DNA from: Aculops lycopersici
Lineage: Eukaryota > Arthropoda > Arachnida > Trombidiformes > Eriophyidae
DNA length: 64,000 bases
Direction of reading: 5' to 3'
Assembly: GCA_015350385.1 (NCBI GenBank)
Contig: WNKI01000001.1
Coordinates: forward strand, 10,285,118 to 10,349,117
Under the pieces are notes generated by a model. That model was given only the letters and a program-made list of their open reading frames with translations, was not told the origin of the DNA and searched no databases. The position numbers and the translations under genes are program-made. Below, piece by piece: positions 1-10,741 of this stretch (the stretch's first letter is position 1; each line of letters starts with the position of its first letter).

Positions 1-45
1 GCTATATTTCAACCTGTTGGAGGCCACATCCACACTTCCATCAAG

Positions 46-1698
46 ATGGTCGCCAAGAAAGAGGAGCAGACTGCCCAATATATAAAGGACAAGCAGATAC
101 TAGTTGTCAGACAGATTATCGATGCACTTCTCGAGGCTCATACTAATGGACAAGATGTGAATCTGACGAAACTTAGGTGTGGTATTGCATCAAAATATCG
201 CTTGAGCAAACTTCCATCGCTTGTGGACATCATATCCGGAGTCCCTCATGAATATAAATCTATCTTGTTGCCGAAACTGAGAGCTAAACCAATCAGATCG
301 GCATCAGGAATCGCTGTGATAGCTGTAATGTGCAAACCTCATCGATGTCCTCATATTAATTATACTGGAAATGTTTGTGTTTATTGCCCTGGAGGCCCAG
401 ACTCGGACTTCGAGTATTCAACTCAATCTTACACAGGATATGAGCCAACATCTATGCGAGCCATAAGAGCCAGGTATGATCCATTCCTGCAATCCAGAGG
501 TCGTATAGAGCAACTTCAAAGACTTGGACATGATGTCGACAAGGTGGAATTTATCGTTATGGGTGGTACCTTCATGTCTCTGTCTCCTGAGTATCGAGAC
601 TATTTTATTAGGAACCTTCACGACTCGTTGAGTGGGCACAAATCCCAATCTGTCGCCGAGGCCATCAGTATGTCGGAACGAGCAAAGACTAAATGCATTG
701 GAATTACCATCGAGACAAGACCTGATTATTGCTTGAAACGACACTTGAACGATATGCTTGATTATGGTTGTACTCGACTTGAAATAGGTTTACAATCAAT
801 CTATGAAGACGTTGCTGTTGACACTAATCGTGGTCATACCATAAGATCTGTTTGCCAATCTTTCCAATTATCAAAAGATTGCGGTTTCAAGATTGTCTCA
901 CATATGATGCCTAATTTACCCAACGTGGATCTAGAGCGAGATCTCAATCAATTTGTGGAACTCTTTGGAAATCCTGCCTTCAGACCCGATGGTTTAAAGA
1001 TTTATCCAACCCTTGTGATTAGAGGCACTGGTTTATACGAGTTATGGAAAACAGATAGGTACAAAAGCTATCCTCCCTCGGTCCTAATCGATCTACTCGC
1101 ACAAATTCTTTCAATAGTACCTCCTTGGATGAGAATCTATCGCATTCAACGTGATATACCAATGCCATTAGTAAGCTCTGGAGTTGAACATGGAAATATC
1201 CGCGAACTTGTACTGGCTAGAATGTCCGACTATGGAATGAAATGTCGTGACGTAAGGACGCGAGAAGTCGGAATCCAGGAAATTCATCATAAGATCAGGC
1301 CTTATAACATCGAGTTGATACGCCGAGATTACATGGCTAATGATGGTTGGGAAACCTTCCTATCTTACGAAGATGTAGAACAGGATATACTAATTGGTCT
1401 GCTCAGATTGAGGAAGTGTAGCGAGGGCACATTCAGGCCCGAATTCGTCGAGCATGAAACGAGTATCATTCGAGAATTACACGTTTATGGCTCCACAGTT
1501 CCAGTGAGTACGAAGAATCCAATCAAGTTTCAACATCAAGGCTTCGGGATGCTCCTCATGGATGAGGCTGAGTCAATAGCTCTTAAGGAACATGGATCCA
1601 AGAAGATATCCGTCATTTCCGGTGTAGGTACCCGCAACTATTACAGGAAGTTGGGGTACGAACTGGATGGCCCATATATGAGCAAGATGTTGTACTGA
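46..1698 (+). CDS. ELP3: Elongator complex catalytic subunit ELP3
   Basis: Single-exon 550-residue protein, close to the usual ELP3 length of about 547. ELP3 is the catalytic subunit of Elongator and starts formation of cm5U-type modifications at the wobble uridine of tRNAs, using a radical SAM domain and an acetyltransferase domain. The radical-SAM cysteines are visible as C101-x9-C111-x2-C114 inside CPHINYTGNVCVYCPGG. The central part holds the conserved IETRPDYC and RLEIGLQS segments. The C-terminus (about 495-550) is a GNAT fold with HQGFGMLLMDEAE and NYYRKLGYELDGPYMSKML. The ATG at 46 gives the conserved N-terminus. It is convergent with the APEX1-like gene, with about 240 bp between stop codons. 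No disrupted key residue is seen. Confidence 0.97.
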   Translation: MVAKKEEQTAQYIKDKQILVVRQIIDALLEAHTNGQDVNLTKLRCGIASKYRLSKLPSLVDIISGVPHEYKSILLPKLRAKPIRSASGIAVIAVMCKPHRCPHINYTGNVCVYCPGGPDSDFEYSTQSYTGYEPTSMRAIRARYDPFLQSRGRIEQLQRLGHDVDKVEFIVMGGTFMSLSPEYRDYFIRNLHDSLSGHKSQSVAEAISMSERAKTKCIGITIETRPDYCLKRHLNDMLDYGCTRLEIGLQSIYEDVAVDTNRGHTIRSVCQSFQLSKDCGFKIVSHMMPNLPNVDLERDLNQFVELFGNPAFRPDGLKIYPTLVIRGTGLYELWKTDRYKSYPPSVLIDLLAQILSIVPPWMRIYRIQRDIPMPLVSSGVEHGNIRELVLARMSDYGMKCRDVRTREVGIQEIHHKIRPYNIELIRRDYMANDGWETFLSYEDVEQDILIGLLRLRKCSEGTFRPEFVEHETSIIRELHVYGSTVPVSTKNPIKFQHQGFGMLLMDEAESIALKEHGSKKISVISGVGTRNYYRKLGYELDGPYMSKMLY

Positions 1699-1938
1699 GG
1701 TCGATGAAATTAAATGCCCTACGCCTCTACTTAGTGAGATCTGGTATAACATTCTTCAGAATGAGTTCTGATTGAGAGATAGATTTATTGGATGCAAGAT
1801 GATCTAATCTAAGTGTTGGTGACTATCTCGACAGTCCAATAGTGCCACTCTCAGGTCGAAATTTTTTAGGCAGTTAGTGTTCCAGTGTCGCTCGCACCGG
1901 ATACAAGTGTTAAAAATACCCTCTGGCATCAGTGTCAT

Positions 1939-3144
1939 CTATATAGCGATGTATAGTGTTACTGGGCAGTGATCCGATCCATGGACTTCGCTTCGAATGA
2001 TACAATCGCAGATCTTCTTCATCCAGCGCTTCGAGATCAAGAAGTAGTCTAACCTCCAACCAATATTCTTTTCTCGAGCATTTCGCATATATGACCAGAA
2101 AGTGTAACATTCCTTTTTGGCTGGATTGAGGAAGCGAAATACATCAATTAAGTCTATGTTTTCTAACATCTTTCCAAAGTTGTCTCGCTCACCTATGGTG
2201 AAGCCAGCTGTCTTTAGATTTGTCTTGGGATTAGCGAGATCAATCTCATGGTGACTAACATTGAGGTCTCCGCAAACAATTGTTGGCTTTTTTTCATCAA
2301 GTTGCTTGATGTAGTTACAAAAGTCAGCGTCCCATTTCATGCGATAGTCCAGGCGTACTAACCCGCGACCTGAGTTTGGTACATAGGCGTTGATCACATA
2401 GAAGCTTTCAAATTCCATTGTTATGACTCTCGACTCCTTGTCGTAAATCTCTATACCGATACCATTGGTCACTTTGAGAGGCTTCTTCTTCGAAAAACAA
2501 ACAACCCCCGAATGACCATCGTCACTTCCATTCCAGAAACACTGGTAACCTGGGATTTCCTTAACCTCAGCTGGTACCTTCGAGTTGCCACACTTGATTT
2601 CTTGGAAACAGTATATATCGGCATCATCCTCGGCGATGAAAGCTAACCCGCAACGTTTGGTCAGCCAACTTCGCAAACCATTTATATTCCAGGTAGTTAT
2701 TTTCAAATTGTATGGTTTGCCATCGATAGATGTGTCATGGAATCGTCCCGATCTCGAGGATGACTTAGATCTCAATGACTCGATGAATTCCATCGTTTCA
2801 GCATCCTCGGCACCAGGTGGGGTAATATTGGAAGTGGATGGTTCAGCACAAATTTTCTCTTTACCCTCCTTACTTGTTGATCGTGAACGCATTGCCCGGC
2901 AGTGTTCCAGAGAATCATAGACATGTTTTCTTTTCATATTTACAACAGGTGAGGTGGATTGAGTACTATCAACTGTTCTGAGGACATCCTTTTCTTTTTT
3001 GGCCCTTCGTCCTCGGTTTTTGGCAATGGAATCGTCATCGGCCATAGTGAGATCTAGTAACTTGAAGAGTGGCGAAATGGTGGTCAATGTGCGAATATCT
3101 TGAGTCGAAAGTCTACAGCATAGTTTTAGTTTACTGCAGATCAT
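1939..3144 (-). CDS. APEX1: AP endonuclease of the exonuclease III / APEX1 family
   Basis: Base-excision-repair enzyme that cuts DNA 5' of abasic sites. The ORF has 401 residues. The EEP catalytic domain spans about 146-401 and the expected active-site residues are present: N153 (TTWNINGLRSW), E182 (QEIKC), Y254 (NAYVPNSG), D293/N295 (GDLNV), D366 and D391/H392 (GSDHCP). The position of the vertebrate redox cysteine (human C65) is Thr here, so the Ref-1 redox function is not expected. There are two plausible starts. Met1 (3144) adds a basic, hydroxylated, acid-free-start leader; Met34 (ATG at 3045-3043) gives MADDDSIAKNRGRRAKKEK with a nuclear-localisation-like cluster. This could yield mitochondrial and nuclear forms, which is inference. 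Coding is uninterrupted. Confidence 0.93.
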   Translation of the reverse strand: MICSKLKLCCRLSTQDIRTLTTISPLFKLLDLTMADDDSIAKNRGRRAKKEKDVLRTVDSTQSTSPVVNMKRKHVYDSLEHCRAMRSRSTSKEGKEKICAEPSTSNITPPGAEDAETMEFIESLRSKSSSRSGRFHDTSIDGKPYNLKITTWNINGLRSWLTKRCGLAFIAEDDADIYCFQEIKCGNSKVPAEVKEIPGYQCFWNGSDDGHSGVVCFSKKKPLKVTNGIGIEIYDKESRVITMEFESFYVINAYVPNSGRGLVRLDYRMKWDADFCNYIKQLDEKKPTIVCGDLNVSHHEIDLANPKTNLKTAGFTIGERDNFGKMLENIDLIDVFRFLNPAKKECYTFWSYMRNAREKNIGWRLDYFLISKRWMKKICDCIIRSEVHGSDHCPVTLYIAI

Positions 3145-3597
3145 GTAGTGAGTAGCTATGAAAAGGGAATAATAAAGTTTGATCTATCAACCAATGCTGC
3201 AAGGTTACTGCGAAAACGGGTTTAGGACTACTTTTAGGAAAATGCTCGTGGAAGTCGGCTGATGTGATAAGTACCCGCGCACACTGCTACGCTTGGTGTT
3301 CGCGCGTCTCATGTCACGTTCCGTTGCACTATGGGCGGGGAGAGAAGAAGCCTGTTTAGACAACAAAGCAAAATCTGCATAACAATTCACCTGTACTCAA
3401 TCCTACTCGACCCTTTGATCAAAGTCTAATGACAAGATAAATTTAATGATAGTTTTCAAGAGAGGAAGTGCAATAGATCGGTGAGAATACTAGTAATGCA
3501 TAAGTTTCAAAGTAATCTAAATGAACCCATGAAAAGATGCACCCCCGGTGACATACTTTTATTGATGATGATACAATGATATAACATGCTGACAAAT
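3145..3597. other. Intergenic DNA between APEX1-like and peroxiredoxin genes
   Basis: No supportable gene. It should contain the APEX1-like promoter at its left end and the peroxiredoxin 3' UTR at its right end. A minus-strand AATAAA polyadenylation signal lies at 3558-3563, about 35 bp beyond the peroxiredoxin stop codon. Confidence 0.6.
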
Positions 3598-4191
3598 TTA
3601 GTTAGCTTTGGCAAAATACTCCTTACTCTTCTCGGTCTCTGGCTTGATGGTCAAGCTTCCTGGCTTCCAGTTGGCTGGGCAGACCTCACCGTGCTTGTCA
3701 ACGAATTGGAAAGCTTGAACGAGACGAAGAGTTTCGTCAACCGAACGACCAACCGGGAAGTCATTGATGGTAATCTGACGAAGCACCTGCTTGTCATCGA
3801 TGATGTAGAGACCTCTTAGAGGAAGGCCACTGGGTGTTAATACTCCATAGTCGGTGGAGATCTTACCGCTCTTGTCTCCAAGCAGTGGATACTTGATCTC
3901 TCCAATACCACCGTCCTTGCGTGACACATTAGACCAGGCCTTGTGCACGAAATGAGAGTCAGTTGAGGCTCCCAAGACGACGGCACCAAGTTTCTCGAAC
4001 TCGGCGATGCGATCGCTGAATGCGGTAATTTCTGTTGGGCAGACAAAGGTGAAGTCCGCTGGGTAAAAGAAGAGCACTACATACTTGCCCTTGTAGTCCG
4101 ATAGAGAGACATCCTTGAACTTTCCATCAACCAAAGCGGTTGTGGTGAAGCTTGGGGCTGGCTTTCCAATTAGTGGCACCTGTCCTGACAT
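3598..4191 (-). CDS. Typical 2-Cys peroxiredoxin, cytosolic (Prx1/2 type)
   Basis: Thiol peroxidase that reduces hydrogen peroxide and is recycled by thioredoxin. I start it at the ATG at 4191-4189 (MSGQVPLIGKPAP), giving 197 residues, the normal length for cytosolic Prx1/2. Upstream in-frame codons up to 4320 lack another ATG and are probably 5' UTR. The peroxidatic cysteine is C51 in FTFVCPTE and the resolving cysteine is C171 in GEVCPANWKPG. The active-site Pro/Thr context PADFTFVCPTE is complete. Both hallmarks of hyperoxidation-sensitive eukaryotic peroxiredoxins are present: a GGIG motif (94-97, canonical GGLG) and the C-terminal YF (192-193). It is divergent from the PHF14-like gene. 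Confidence 0.96.
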   Translation of the reverse strand: MSGQVPLIGKPAPSFTTTALVDGKFKDVSLSDYKGKYVVLFFYPADFTFVCPTEITAFSDRIAEFEKLGAVVLGASTDSHFVHKAWSNVSRKDGGIGEIKYPLLGDKSGKISTDYGVLTPSGLPLRGLYIIDDKQVLRQITINDFPVGRSVDETLRLVQAFQFVDKHGEVCPANWKPGSLTIKPETEKSKEYFAKAN

Positions 4192-5009
4192 GATGGAAGA
4201 TTTTTGTTTTGATTTAAAGAAGATCGTTTGGCTTGACGTTACCTTTGGAAGACTTGGGTCAATATTTGAGATTTGGCTCGATGACAACCGATATTTGACA
4301 GATTGAAATAAATTATGCAATGACTTTATAGGGAGAGTGAGTCACTCAGGAATCTTTCGCAGGCTGACGGGAGTGGCGATCACGTTGCTCAAGCCTCGAG
4401 AATATTCACTGCTATTGTGTAGTGCAAATATGCGCACTGCAAGCGCAAGTGTCCGCGAGTCTCGGCGAGATTGGAAAAAACCTGCAAAGGGAGATGGCAA
4501 GTCTTTCGGACAAGAGTGCGGGGAACAAAACCAAGTTTGGCTCAAGCAACGAATCAGAAAGCACACTGAGCGTCGGGGATTCGTTCGTTTTGTAGATTTC
4601 ACCAGCAAATTGCAACAACCTGGAGACAGATACACAAACAAGCCAAATCTTCGCGCACTGGCCGCGGTATGACGAGTGCACGAAGAACGCTGGGCGGCCT
4701 GTACGATGAATCAGATGCCGTTCGTGCGTATGGCGCCCGAAGTGTGAAAACTTTTTTCGGCCACTTCATTCGTTTGTTCGCTTGCTCGTCCATCTGACTG
4801 GCGCAAAAGTATGCAATCGATAGCCAACACAACACACATGTTTTGGCCGACACAATTCCATTCTTGTTTCAATTTCTTTCTCGCGCAAGTCAAACTTTAT
4901 TGTTCCTCTGTAACAAGTAGCAAGTCCATTAAGCAACTTTATGTTTACACCAACATATAACTCACTTTTTACTCTTATATAAATTTTGCAACCTTCTCAA
5001 CGAACTGTC
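4192..5009. promoter_or_regulatory. Divergent intergenic region, peroxiredoxin / PHF14-like
   Basis: About 0.8 kb between two divergent start codons. It must hold both 5' UTRs and probably both promoters. Short overlapping reading frames on both strands show no family resemblance. I see no convincing TATA box for either gene and no repeat. Confidence 0.5.
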
Positions 5010-7320
5010 ATGAGCGAAGACAATGCAGAACCGCTGGCCAAGACGCGCACCCGACGCTCGAATGCTGGAGCACGGATGCACGAGATGATGTTTGCGGCAG
5101 AAGACGACCCAGAGCTACTAGAGAAGGCTTATGGTTTGAGGCCAGATGAGGATAGTTCGGACGACGAGGAGTACATTCCCAAAGACCTAGTCGCCGGACG
5201 GGGCGACAGCAACGGCAAGGGACCTGACGAGGACGACGATGAAAGTGTCAGTGGCAGCGGTTCCGACGACTCGGGTAGCAGCGAAGACAGTAGCAGTAGC
5301 GATGATGATGAGGAAGAAGAAGAGAACGAGGAGGATGAGGATGTTAATGCTCAAGGCGTAGAAGACGAGGATGACGAGTGTCAAATCGTTGGAATTAAAG
5401 TAGAAGAAAGTTCTCACAATGGACACAATGCTCACTCTAAACCCCGTGGAATGGTCAATTCCGGTCAATCAAAAGTCAAAAGAGATCTCATCGACCAAAT
5501 CGGTATTAAGCAGGAAAAATCTCTCTCAATCCTTCCGGGCTCACCCAGTAAGGCAGCCTACAAATCATGTGCCAAGATCTGTACCGTTTGCCTGGGCGAC
5601 AATTCAGGTGACGATGACGAAATCATCGAGTGTGATGCCTGTGGAGTTACAGTGCACGAAGGTTGTTATGAGCCTCAAGATGATGGCCACGATGCTGACG
5701 CAAACGACGATGATGACGGTGCCAATTCGGTTATATCGGTCAAGTCGGGCTCATCAGATAAATCACATATATCGATTGGATCAGCTGACTCGATGGAGCC
5801 ATGGTTTTGCGAGCCATGTAGACGATCCGTCAAGAATCCTCATTGTGAGCTATGTCCAAACACGGGTGGTATCTTCAAGGAGACAGACACAGGAAGATGG
5901 GTGCATATGGTCTGCGCCCTCTACACACGCGGAGTCACTTTTGAGAATGTCAGAACTCTATCCGACGTGTCCCTGTTCGAACTCAACTACTCTCTCTATG
6001 GATCAAAGGTAAGCATTTAATCATCAACGCTGATAGAATTGGTCTGATTCTCGAAAGTCCATTAGTAATTTTAACTAACCACTCTCTCGATTCTAATAGG
6101 CGTGCTCAATCTGTGAAGACAGAAGACTAGCTAGATCTGGCGTTTGTATCGGTTGTGATGCTGGATTATGCAAAACCGTTTTTCATGCCACTTGTGCCCA
6201 GAAAGAAGGACTTCTCTTCGAACTACAATCAGATGAGATTGACCCCTACATTGCTCAATGCAAACATCATGCCGACAAATCAGTGATAAGGAAGAAGAAG
6301 CGAATTTGTACAGCCCTATTCGCCAGGTTGCGTCGGCTACAGCCCTTGGAGTCATGTTCCGATGCTACAAAAGAGAAACTAGCTCAGATTACTCAGGAAC
6401 CAAATCCTCGTTTATCTAAATGGAATCCCAACAATAGACCGCCCATACCCCAAAGAGTCAACAGGTCGCTGATGACAAGCCCATCACTCATAATCAGATT
6501 AACAAAGAAGTCTGAACTAATGGGCTTGGATCCCAAGTCAGCCTTTATGAGTGTTCAAGATGAGATGGAAATGGCCAGACAGAAGTGGCACATTCCACCT
6601 GCTTTCAGTTTGGAATTTGTGGCATATGTTTTAGACAGGACCAATCGAATGGTCAACATGAAGAAAACCAACATCGACTTATCTAAAAATAACGTTATCC
6701 TCAAGGACCGTGAGTCAAGTCTTCGCGACAAGTACAATGAGTTGAAGCACTCAGTCGACGAGGCTAAAGTTGCGAACGAGGCTTTGATAAAGGAAGCCAG
6801 AGCTATTCAAAAATCCATCACTAACGCAACTGGAAAGCAATTCAATCTATCGCCATCAATGGAACAATTGATTGCTCGCTGTTCAAACACAGCGAAAGCG
6901 AAGAATTGCGTCAAGGTGTCCAAGTCCGAGACGAAGTCTAGCACAACTTATCAATGTGGTAAATGCACTACCACAAAAGACCAGCACCTGTTGTCCCTGT
7001 GCGATACTTGCAATTCTTATATTCACATTTACTGTCTAGATCCACCACTAACAAGAGTGCCCAAGAAGACCAAATTTGGTGGCTGGCAATGTTCTGATTG
7101 TACAGACCGCGACGAGGAGGAACAAGAAGAGGCCCTCGAAGAGCAAAACACAATTGCAATACAAGAGGCGGACGGACCTAGAAGATTGAGAGATCGAATC
7201 AAATACCCAGAAAAGTACTGCCATGAATCTATGGCGCTGGCCGACTTTTGGTCATCGTCCAAGCGGAGATCCAAGAAATCTTCGAGAACGTCCCAGTCCA
7301 AGAGAGTAAAAATTGAGTAG
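5010..7320 (+). CDS. PHF14: PHF14-type triple PHD-finger chromatin protein
   Basis: Two coding exons, 5010-6008 and 6100-7320, joined by a 91-bp GT-AG intron (donor AAG|gtaagc, acceptor ctaatag|GCG) in phase 0, give 739 residues. The start is the ATG at 5010 (MSEDNAEPLAKTRTRRSN). The N-terminus is very acidic and Ser-rich. Next come a first PHD finger (CTVCLGDNSGDDDEIIECDACG, with a long acidic loop before WFCEPC) and an extended PHD (CELCPNTGGIFKETDTGRW...ACSICEDRRL...CKHHADK) that is completed only after splicing, which supports the intron. A coiled-coil region follows, then a third PHD (YQCGKCTTTKDQHLLSLCDT...WQCSDC). PHF14 reads unmodified histone H3 tails and represses transcription. A basic C-terminus resembles a nuclear signal, and AATAAA lies at 7371-7376. 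Confidence 0.93.
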
Positions 7321-7502
7321 CTAAAACCTCGAGCCAGCCTCAGCACCCTCTGCGAATGGGTTGATTGATTAATAAATTTATAGACAAACAGCCGTGAGCT
7401 AGCCAAATTTATGCGTGAACTTTATATGGTTGGATTATAGTATAATTCTCCTCCTTCTAACCGGATTCTCTTGAAAGGTAAATTACTCTTCTCTGCACTT
7501 GG

Positions 7503-8169
7503 TTACTGCTCCGGTAAATTACATAAAAATTCCTCAAAGGCGTTACAAACGTCCTCGTCTTCATTGTCCTCAGCATTGCCAAAATCATAACCCACCTGCT
7601 GGGGCGGCTCCTCGTACTCGCTACAATAGAGGCAAGGATAAAAAGGTCAATTGGATTAGTATCAGGGGTGGAGAAGATTAAAAGCTTTGCAGCAGATGGA
7701 CGTGTACTTACTCATTAGGTATAATGAACTCCTCGCCATTAAACTCGCATATATTTTCACCGGCATTTAACAAGAATCTATCGTCATCCTCATCGTCGAG
7801 ATCATGATGTTCATTTGGGTAGTCCCCACCACCGTTAGTCTGTTTACTGATATTGTTACTGTTTATATGATTATTCGAATCTTTGTCACTGTGATTGAGG
7901 GATTGGTTCTTGTTTTTAACTTCTCTCTGTGCATTAACTTCCCCATCTCTGGACTTTTCGTTGGAGTTTGTATCCTCGGTGGTCTCTCTTCTTTCAGTCT
8001 TATCCCGTCTTGCTGTGGTCGAGGTACTGGATCCATCTTCATTACTCTGATTCTCAGATTCCAAATCAACTTTGTTCAGTTGCTCAGTCAAGTTGTCTAA
8101 TCGGTGAGCTTCTTCCTGTCTTTGCTTCAATATATGTGCCGGCACAAATTCTTTGGCGTGAGGATTCAT
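7503..8169 (-). CDS. PAM2-motif protein, PAIP2-like
   Basis: Two exons: 8169-7712 and 7620-7503. The 91-bp intron (7621-7711) has donor GA|gtaagt and acceptor ctattgtag|C. Splicing gives 191 residues; without splicing the frame stops at once. The N-terminus, MNPHAKEFVPAHILKQR, is a clear PAM2 motif (consensus LNPxAxxFVP), the peptide that binds the MLLE domain of poly(A)-binding protein. The middle is Glu/Lys/Asn-rich and disordered. The C-terminus is strongly acidic (DDEDDDRFLL, NAEDNEDEDVCNAFEEFL). PAIP2 represses translation through PABP, but its PAM2 is C-terminal, whereas here the motif starts the protein, so the assignment is by motif only. It is convergent with the PHF14-like gene, 182 bp between stops. 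Confidence 0.7.
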
Positions 8170-8351
8170 CTTGAGTGATAGTTTAAAAACTTAATTGGGG
8201 AAAACGATCGGGTGTGTTCCAAAATACTAATTCAAATTTACAACTTCTTCTACATCAATAATCAAGAATCAAGAATTCGTGGCCAGTTTTGAGAGGCACT
8301 GTATGTGAACAGTGTAATGATACTTGGAAATGATAAGCCTTTGTCTAGATC

Positions 8352-8391
8352 GATAACATGGAAGAATTCAGAGTAAAGTATTTGCGGTATA
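8352..8391 (+). repeat. Left copy of a perfect 40-bp direct repeat
   Basis: Exact match, base for base, to 10742-10781 (begins GATAACATGGAAGAATTC, ends TTGCGGTATA). The two copies bracket about 2.35 kb that includes the disrupted ALDH7A1 copy. Flanking bases differ on both sides, so the repeat is exactly delimited. Confidence 0.9.
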
Positions 8392-9050
8392 CTAGTCGGT
8401 CACCGCGGCTTCGCTCGCGGCTATACCTGTTTTTCTGTGCGACTTTCCGGGAAACTGCGCTCCGGCTCGCTCCGCTTCGCCTTCGCTCCGTGAGGGGCGT
8501 CCACGGCTCAGCTTACTTGTCAGTCACTTCTCGTACGCTAAGTCGAGACTGTGCGCTTATATCAAAGTTGTGCCAAGGCCGCACGTGCTCGAGGTTGGAT
8601 AGCGCAACAGATTTCAAGTGGGGGAAAGGAGTGAGAAGGGAGCGTGTGTGTGAGTGGAGTGAGTGGGGGATGGAAAGGGCGAATTCAGGTGGGGAAAAAG
8701 TTGTGTGTGCGAGCGTAAAAAAAGAGGGGCTGCACACGCGATTTCTCCGTTTGGGGGAAAGAAATCCCGTGTGTGAGCGCAGAAAAGGAGGGGGTCAAAA
8801 CGGAGAAACGAAAAATCGAACTAACGCCAAAACGGCTTTTTAGTATTAGATGTGAAAAATCTCTTCCTTTGTTCCAATCTCTCTGATGACCGTCGGCATT
8901 AAATCAATTTGCTCTCAATCTAAGCTCGAGATATTTTTATAACCAAGAAAAACTTAAATATGCTTCTTGGCAGACTTTCATGGTCAATTAAGTATCAGGC
9001 AGCATTTCAACAAGACAAAGCTTCTATTGAATTTGCGAGCAACAATGTAG
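8392..9050. other. Non-coding left part of the repeat-bracketed segment
   Basis: No supportable gene. The first 120 bp are GC-rich with a small hairpin, CCGCG-GCTTCGCT-CGCGG (8403-8420), of a kind often seen in retrotransposon ends. A G-rich stretch of GTGTGTGAG-like and GGGGAAA-like words follows (about 8620-8800). An ATG at 8960 opens a short frame that might be a former leader of the ALDH7A1 copy but is out of frame with it. Confidence 0.4.
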
Positions 9051-10592
9051 ATAAGCTACCTGATTGACGAAGATAAATACAAGTTTTTACGAAACCTTGG
9101 ACTCGGCCGAGTCAACGAGGGTAATTTTGATGGTCAGAAGTGGTTTTCGAGTGGCAAGGAATACTCATCAATCAGTCCAATCAATGACAGGCCCATTGCG
9201 TCCGTGAGGAGCTGAACTGTAGATGACTACAACAGGTGTGTAGCTAGTACCCAAGCAGCTTGGGCCAAGTGGGCGCAGTTGCCGATGCCAAAGCGCGGCG
9301 ATATTGTGAGGCAGATTGGCAATCGCTTAAGGAAACACAAAACCGATTTGGGTAGTCTGATTAGCTTGGAAATGGGAAAAATTTTACCCGAAGGTGAAGG
9401 GGAGGTGCAGGAGTTTATTGATATTTGCGATTATGCTGCTGGGTTGTCACGAATGATCTCAGGCTCGGACATTCCAAGCGAGCGAGCAAATCACAAGCTG
9501 TTCGAGATGTGGAATCCTCTCGGTCCCATTGGTATCATTACAGCCTTCAATTTTCCGGTAGCAGTTTACGGTTGGAATTCAGCCATTGCAATGGTTTGCG
9601 GCGACACCATGATTTGGAAAGGAGCTCCAACGACACCATTGACAAGCATAGCAACAACCCGTCTGGTTGCTTCGGTTTTGGAGGAGAACAACTTGCCAGC
9701 CAGTATCTCGACTCTAGTGACTGGAGGCACGGATGTTGGTCAGGCAATCGCGAATGATAAACGGCTGCCGTTGGTTTCTTTTACCGGAAGCACGAAGGTG
9801 GGCCAACAAGTGGGCATGCGTGTCCAGGAAAGGTTTGGTAGATGTATCCTGGAGCTTGGTGGAAACAATGCCATCGTTGTTTGCGAAGACGCAAACCTTG
9901 ACCTAGTGGTTTCTGCTGTTTTATTTGCCTGTGTTGGAACTGCCGGTCAAAGGTGCACCACCACGAGGAGATTGTTCTTGCACGAGAGTATACATGATGT
10001 TGTTGTGTCAAAACTCAAGGATGCCTACAAGCAAGTTAAAATTGGAGACCTACTTGTCGAGTGTAACATTTGTGGTCCTTTACACACTGACGACGCAGTG
10101 AAGGCGTTCGAGTCAACCATCGAGGAGTCCGAGAGGTTGGGTGGTAAGATTGAAGCTGGAGGCGAGCGACACCAAGGAGCTGGATCCAAATATGTTAAGC
10201 CAACAATTGTTTCCGGACTTAAGCATGATAGTTCGGTTGTTCAACGCGGGACTTTTGTACCCATTGTCTATACTATCAAGTTCAGAACTCTCGACGAGGT
10301 TATTGGATACAACAATGAAGTTGAGCAAGGATTGAGTAGCAGCGTGTTCACCCAAAACTTGGGCAATATTTTCCATTGGCTCGGACCTCTAGGTTCTGAT
10401 GGTGGAATTGTCAATGTCAACATTCCCACAAATGGGGCTGAGATTGGTGGCGCCTTCGGTGGTAACAAGCACACTGGTGGTGGTGGAAGGGAATCAGGAA
10501 GTGACGCTTGGAAGCAGTACATGCGAAGATCCACTTGCACCATCAACTATGGCAAGGACTTGCCGCTAGCCCAAGGTATCAATTTCAGTTAA
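9051..10592 (+). pseudogene. ALDH7A1: Disrupted copy of ALDH7A1 (antiquitin)
   Basis: Antiquitin is an NAD-dependent aldehyde dehydrogenase of lysine breakdown (alpha-aminoadipic semialdehyde). Homology starts near 9051 (YLIDEDKYKFLRNLGLG) and runs to the normal C-terminus (DLPLAQGINFS, stop at 10590-10592). An in-frame TGA at 9213-9215 breaks the frame between PIASVRS and TVDDYN. No in-frame ATG precedes it: an in-frame TAG lies at 9048-9050 and the nearest upstream ATG (8960) is in another frame. The remaining 437 codons are open and keep the catalytic Glu (LELGGNN) and Cys (GTAGQRCTTTRR). The nearly invariant Glu of the ETFAPI motif, which contacts NAD ribose, is replaced by Gly (RGTFVPI), and HTGGG carries an extra Gly. 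The few lesions suggest a young pseudogene; one sequence error cannot explain all of them. AATAAA is at 10615-10620, with no poly(A) tract. Confidence 0.8.
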
Positions 10593-10741
10593 ATGGTGAT
10601 GCTGAGATCAAATCAATAAATTGAAGTAGTATTTCTTGATAGAACCATCAATGTCTTTGACTTTTGGCTCACTTGGTACGAGCGTGAAGTCAAGCTTGCT
10701 TTTAGCCAACCAGAAACTCGCTTTAGAGAGAGGCTAGTAGA

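Noticed and set aside
4337..4893. Overlapping short frames between peroxiredoxin and the PHF14-like gene
   Set aside because: No domain or conserved motif; they overlap one another on both strands in a divergent promoter region.
8358..8843. Plus-strand frame starting inside the 40-bp repeat
   Set aside because: The ATG lies in the repeat, and the translation is Arg/Gly/Glu-rich from GC-rich, simple-sequence DNA without a domain.
9213..9215. Selenocysteine or a mini-intron as explanation for the in-frame TGA in the ALDH7A1 copy
   Set aside because: The position is not catalytic in the family, and the only possible GT-AG excision would be about 32 bp, too short, and would remove conserved residues.
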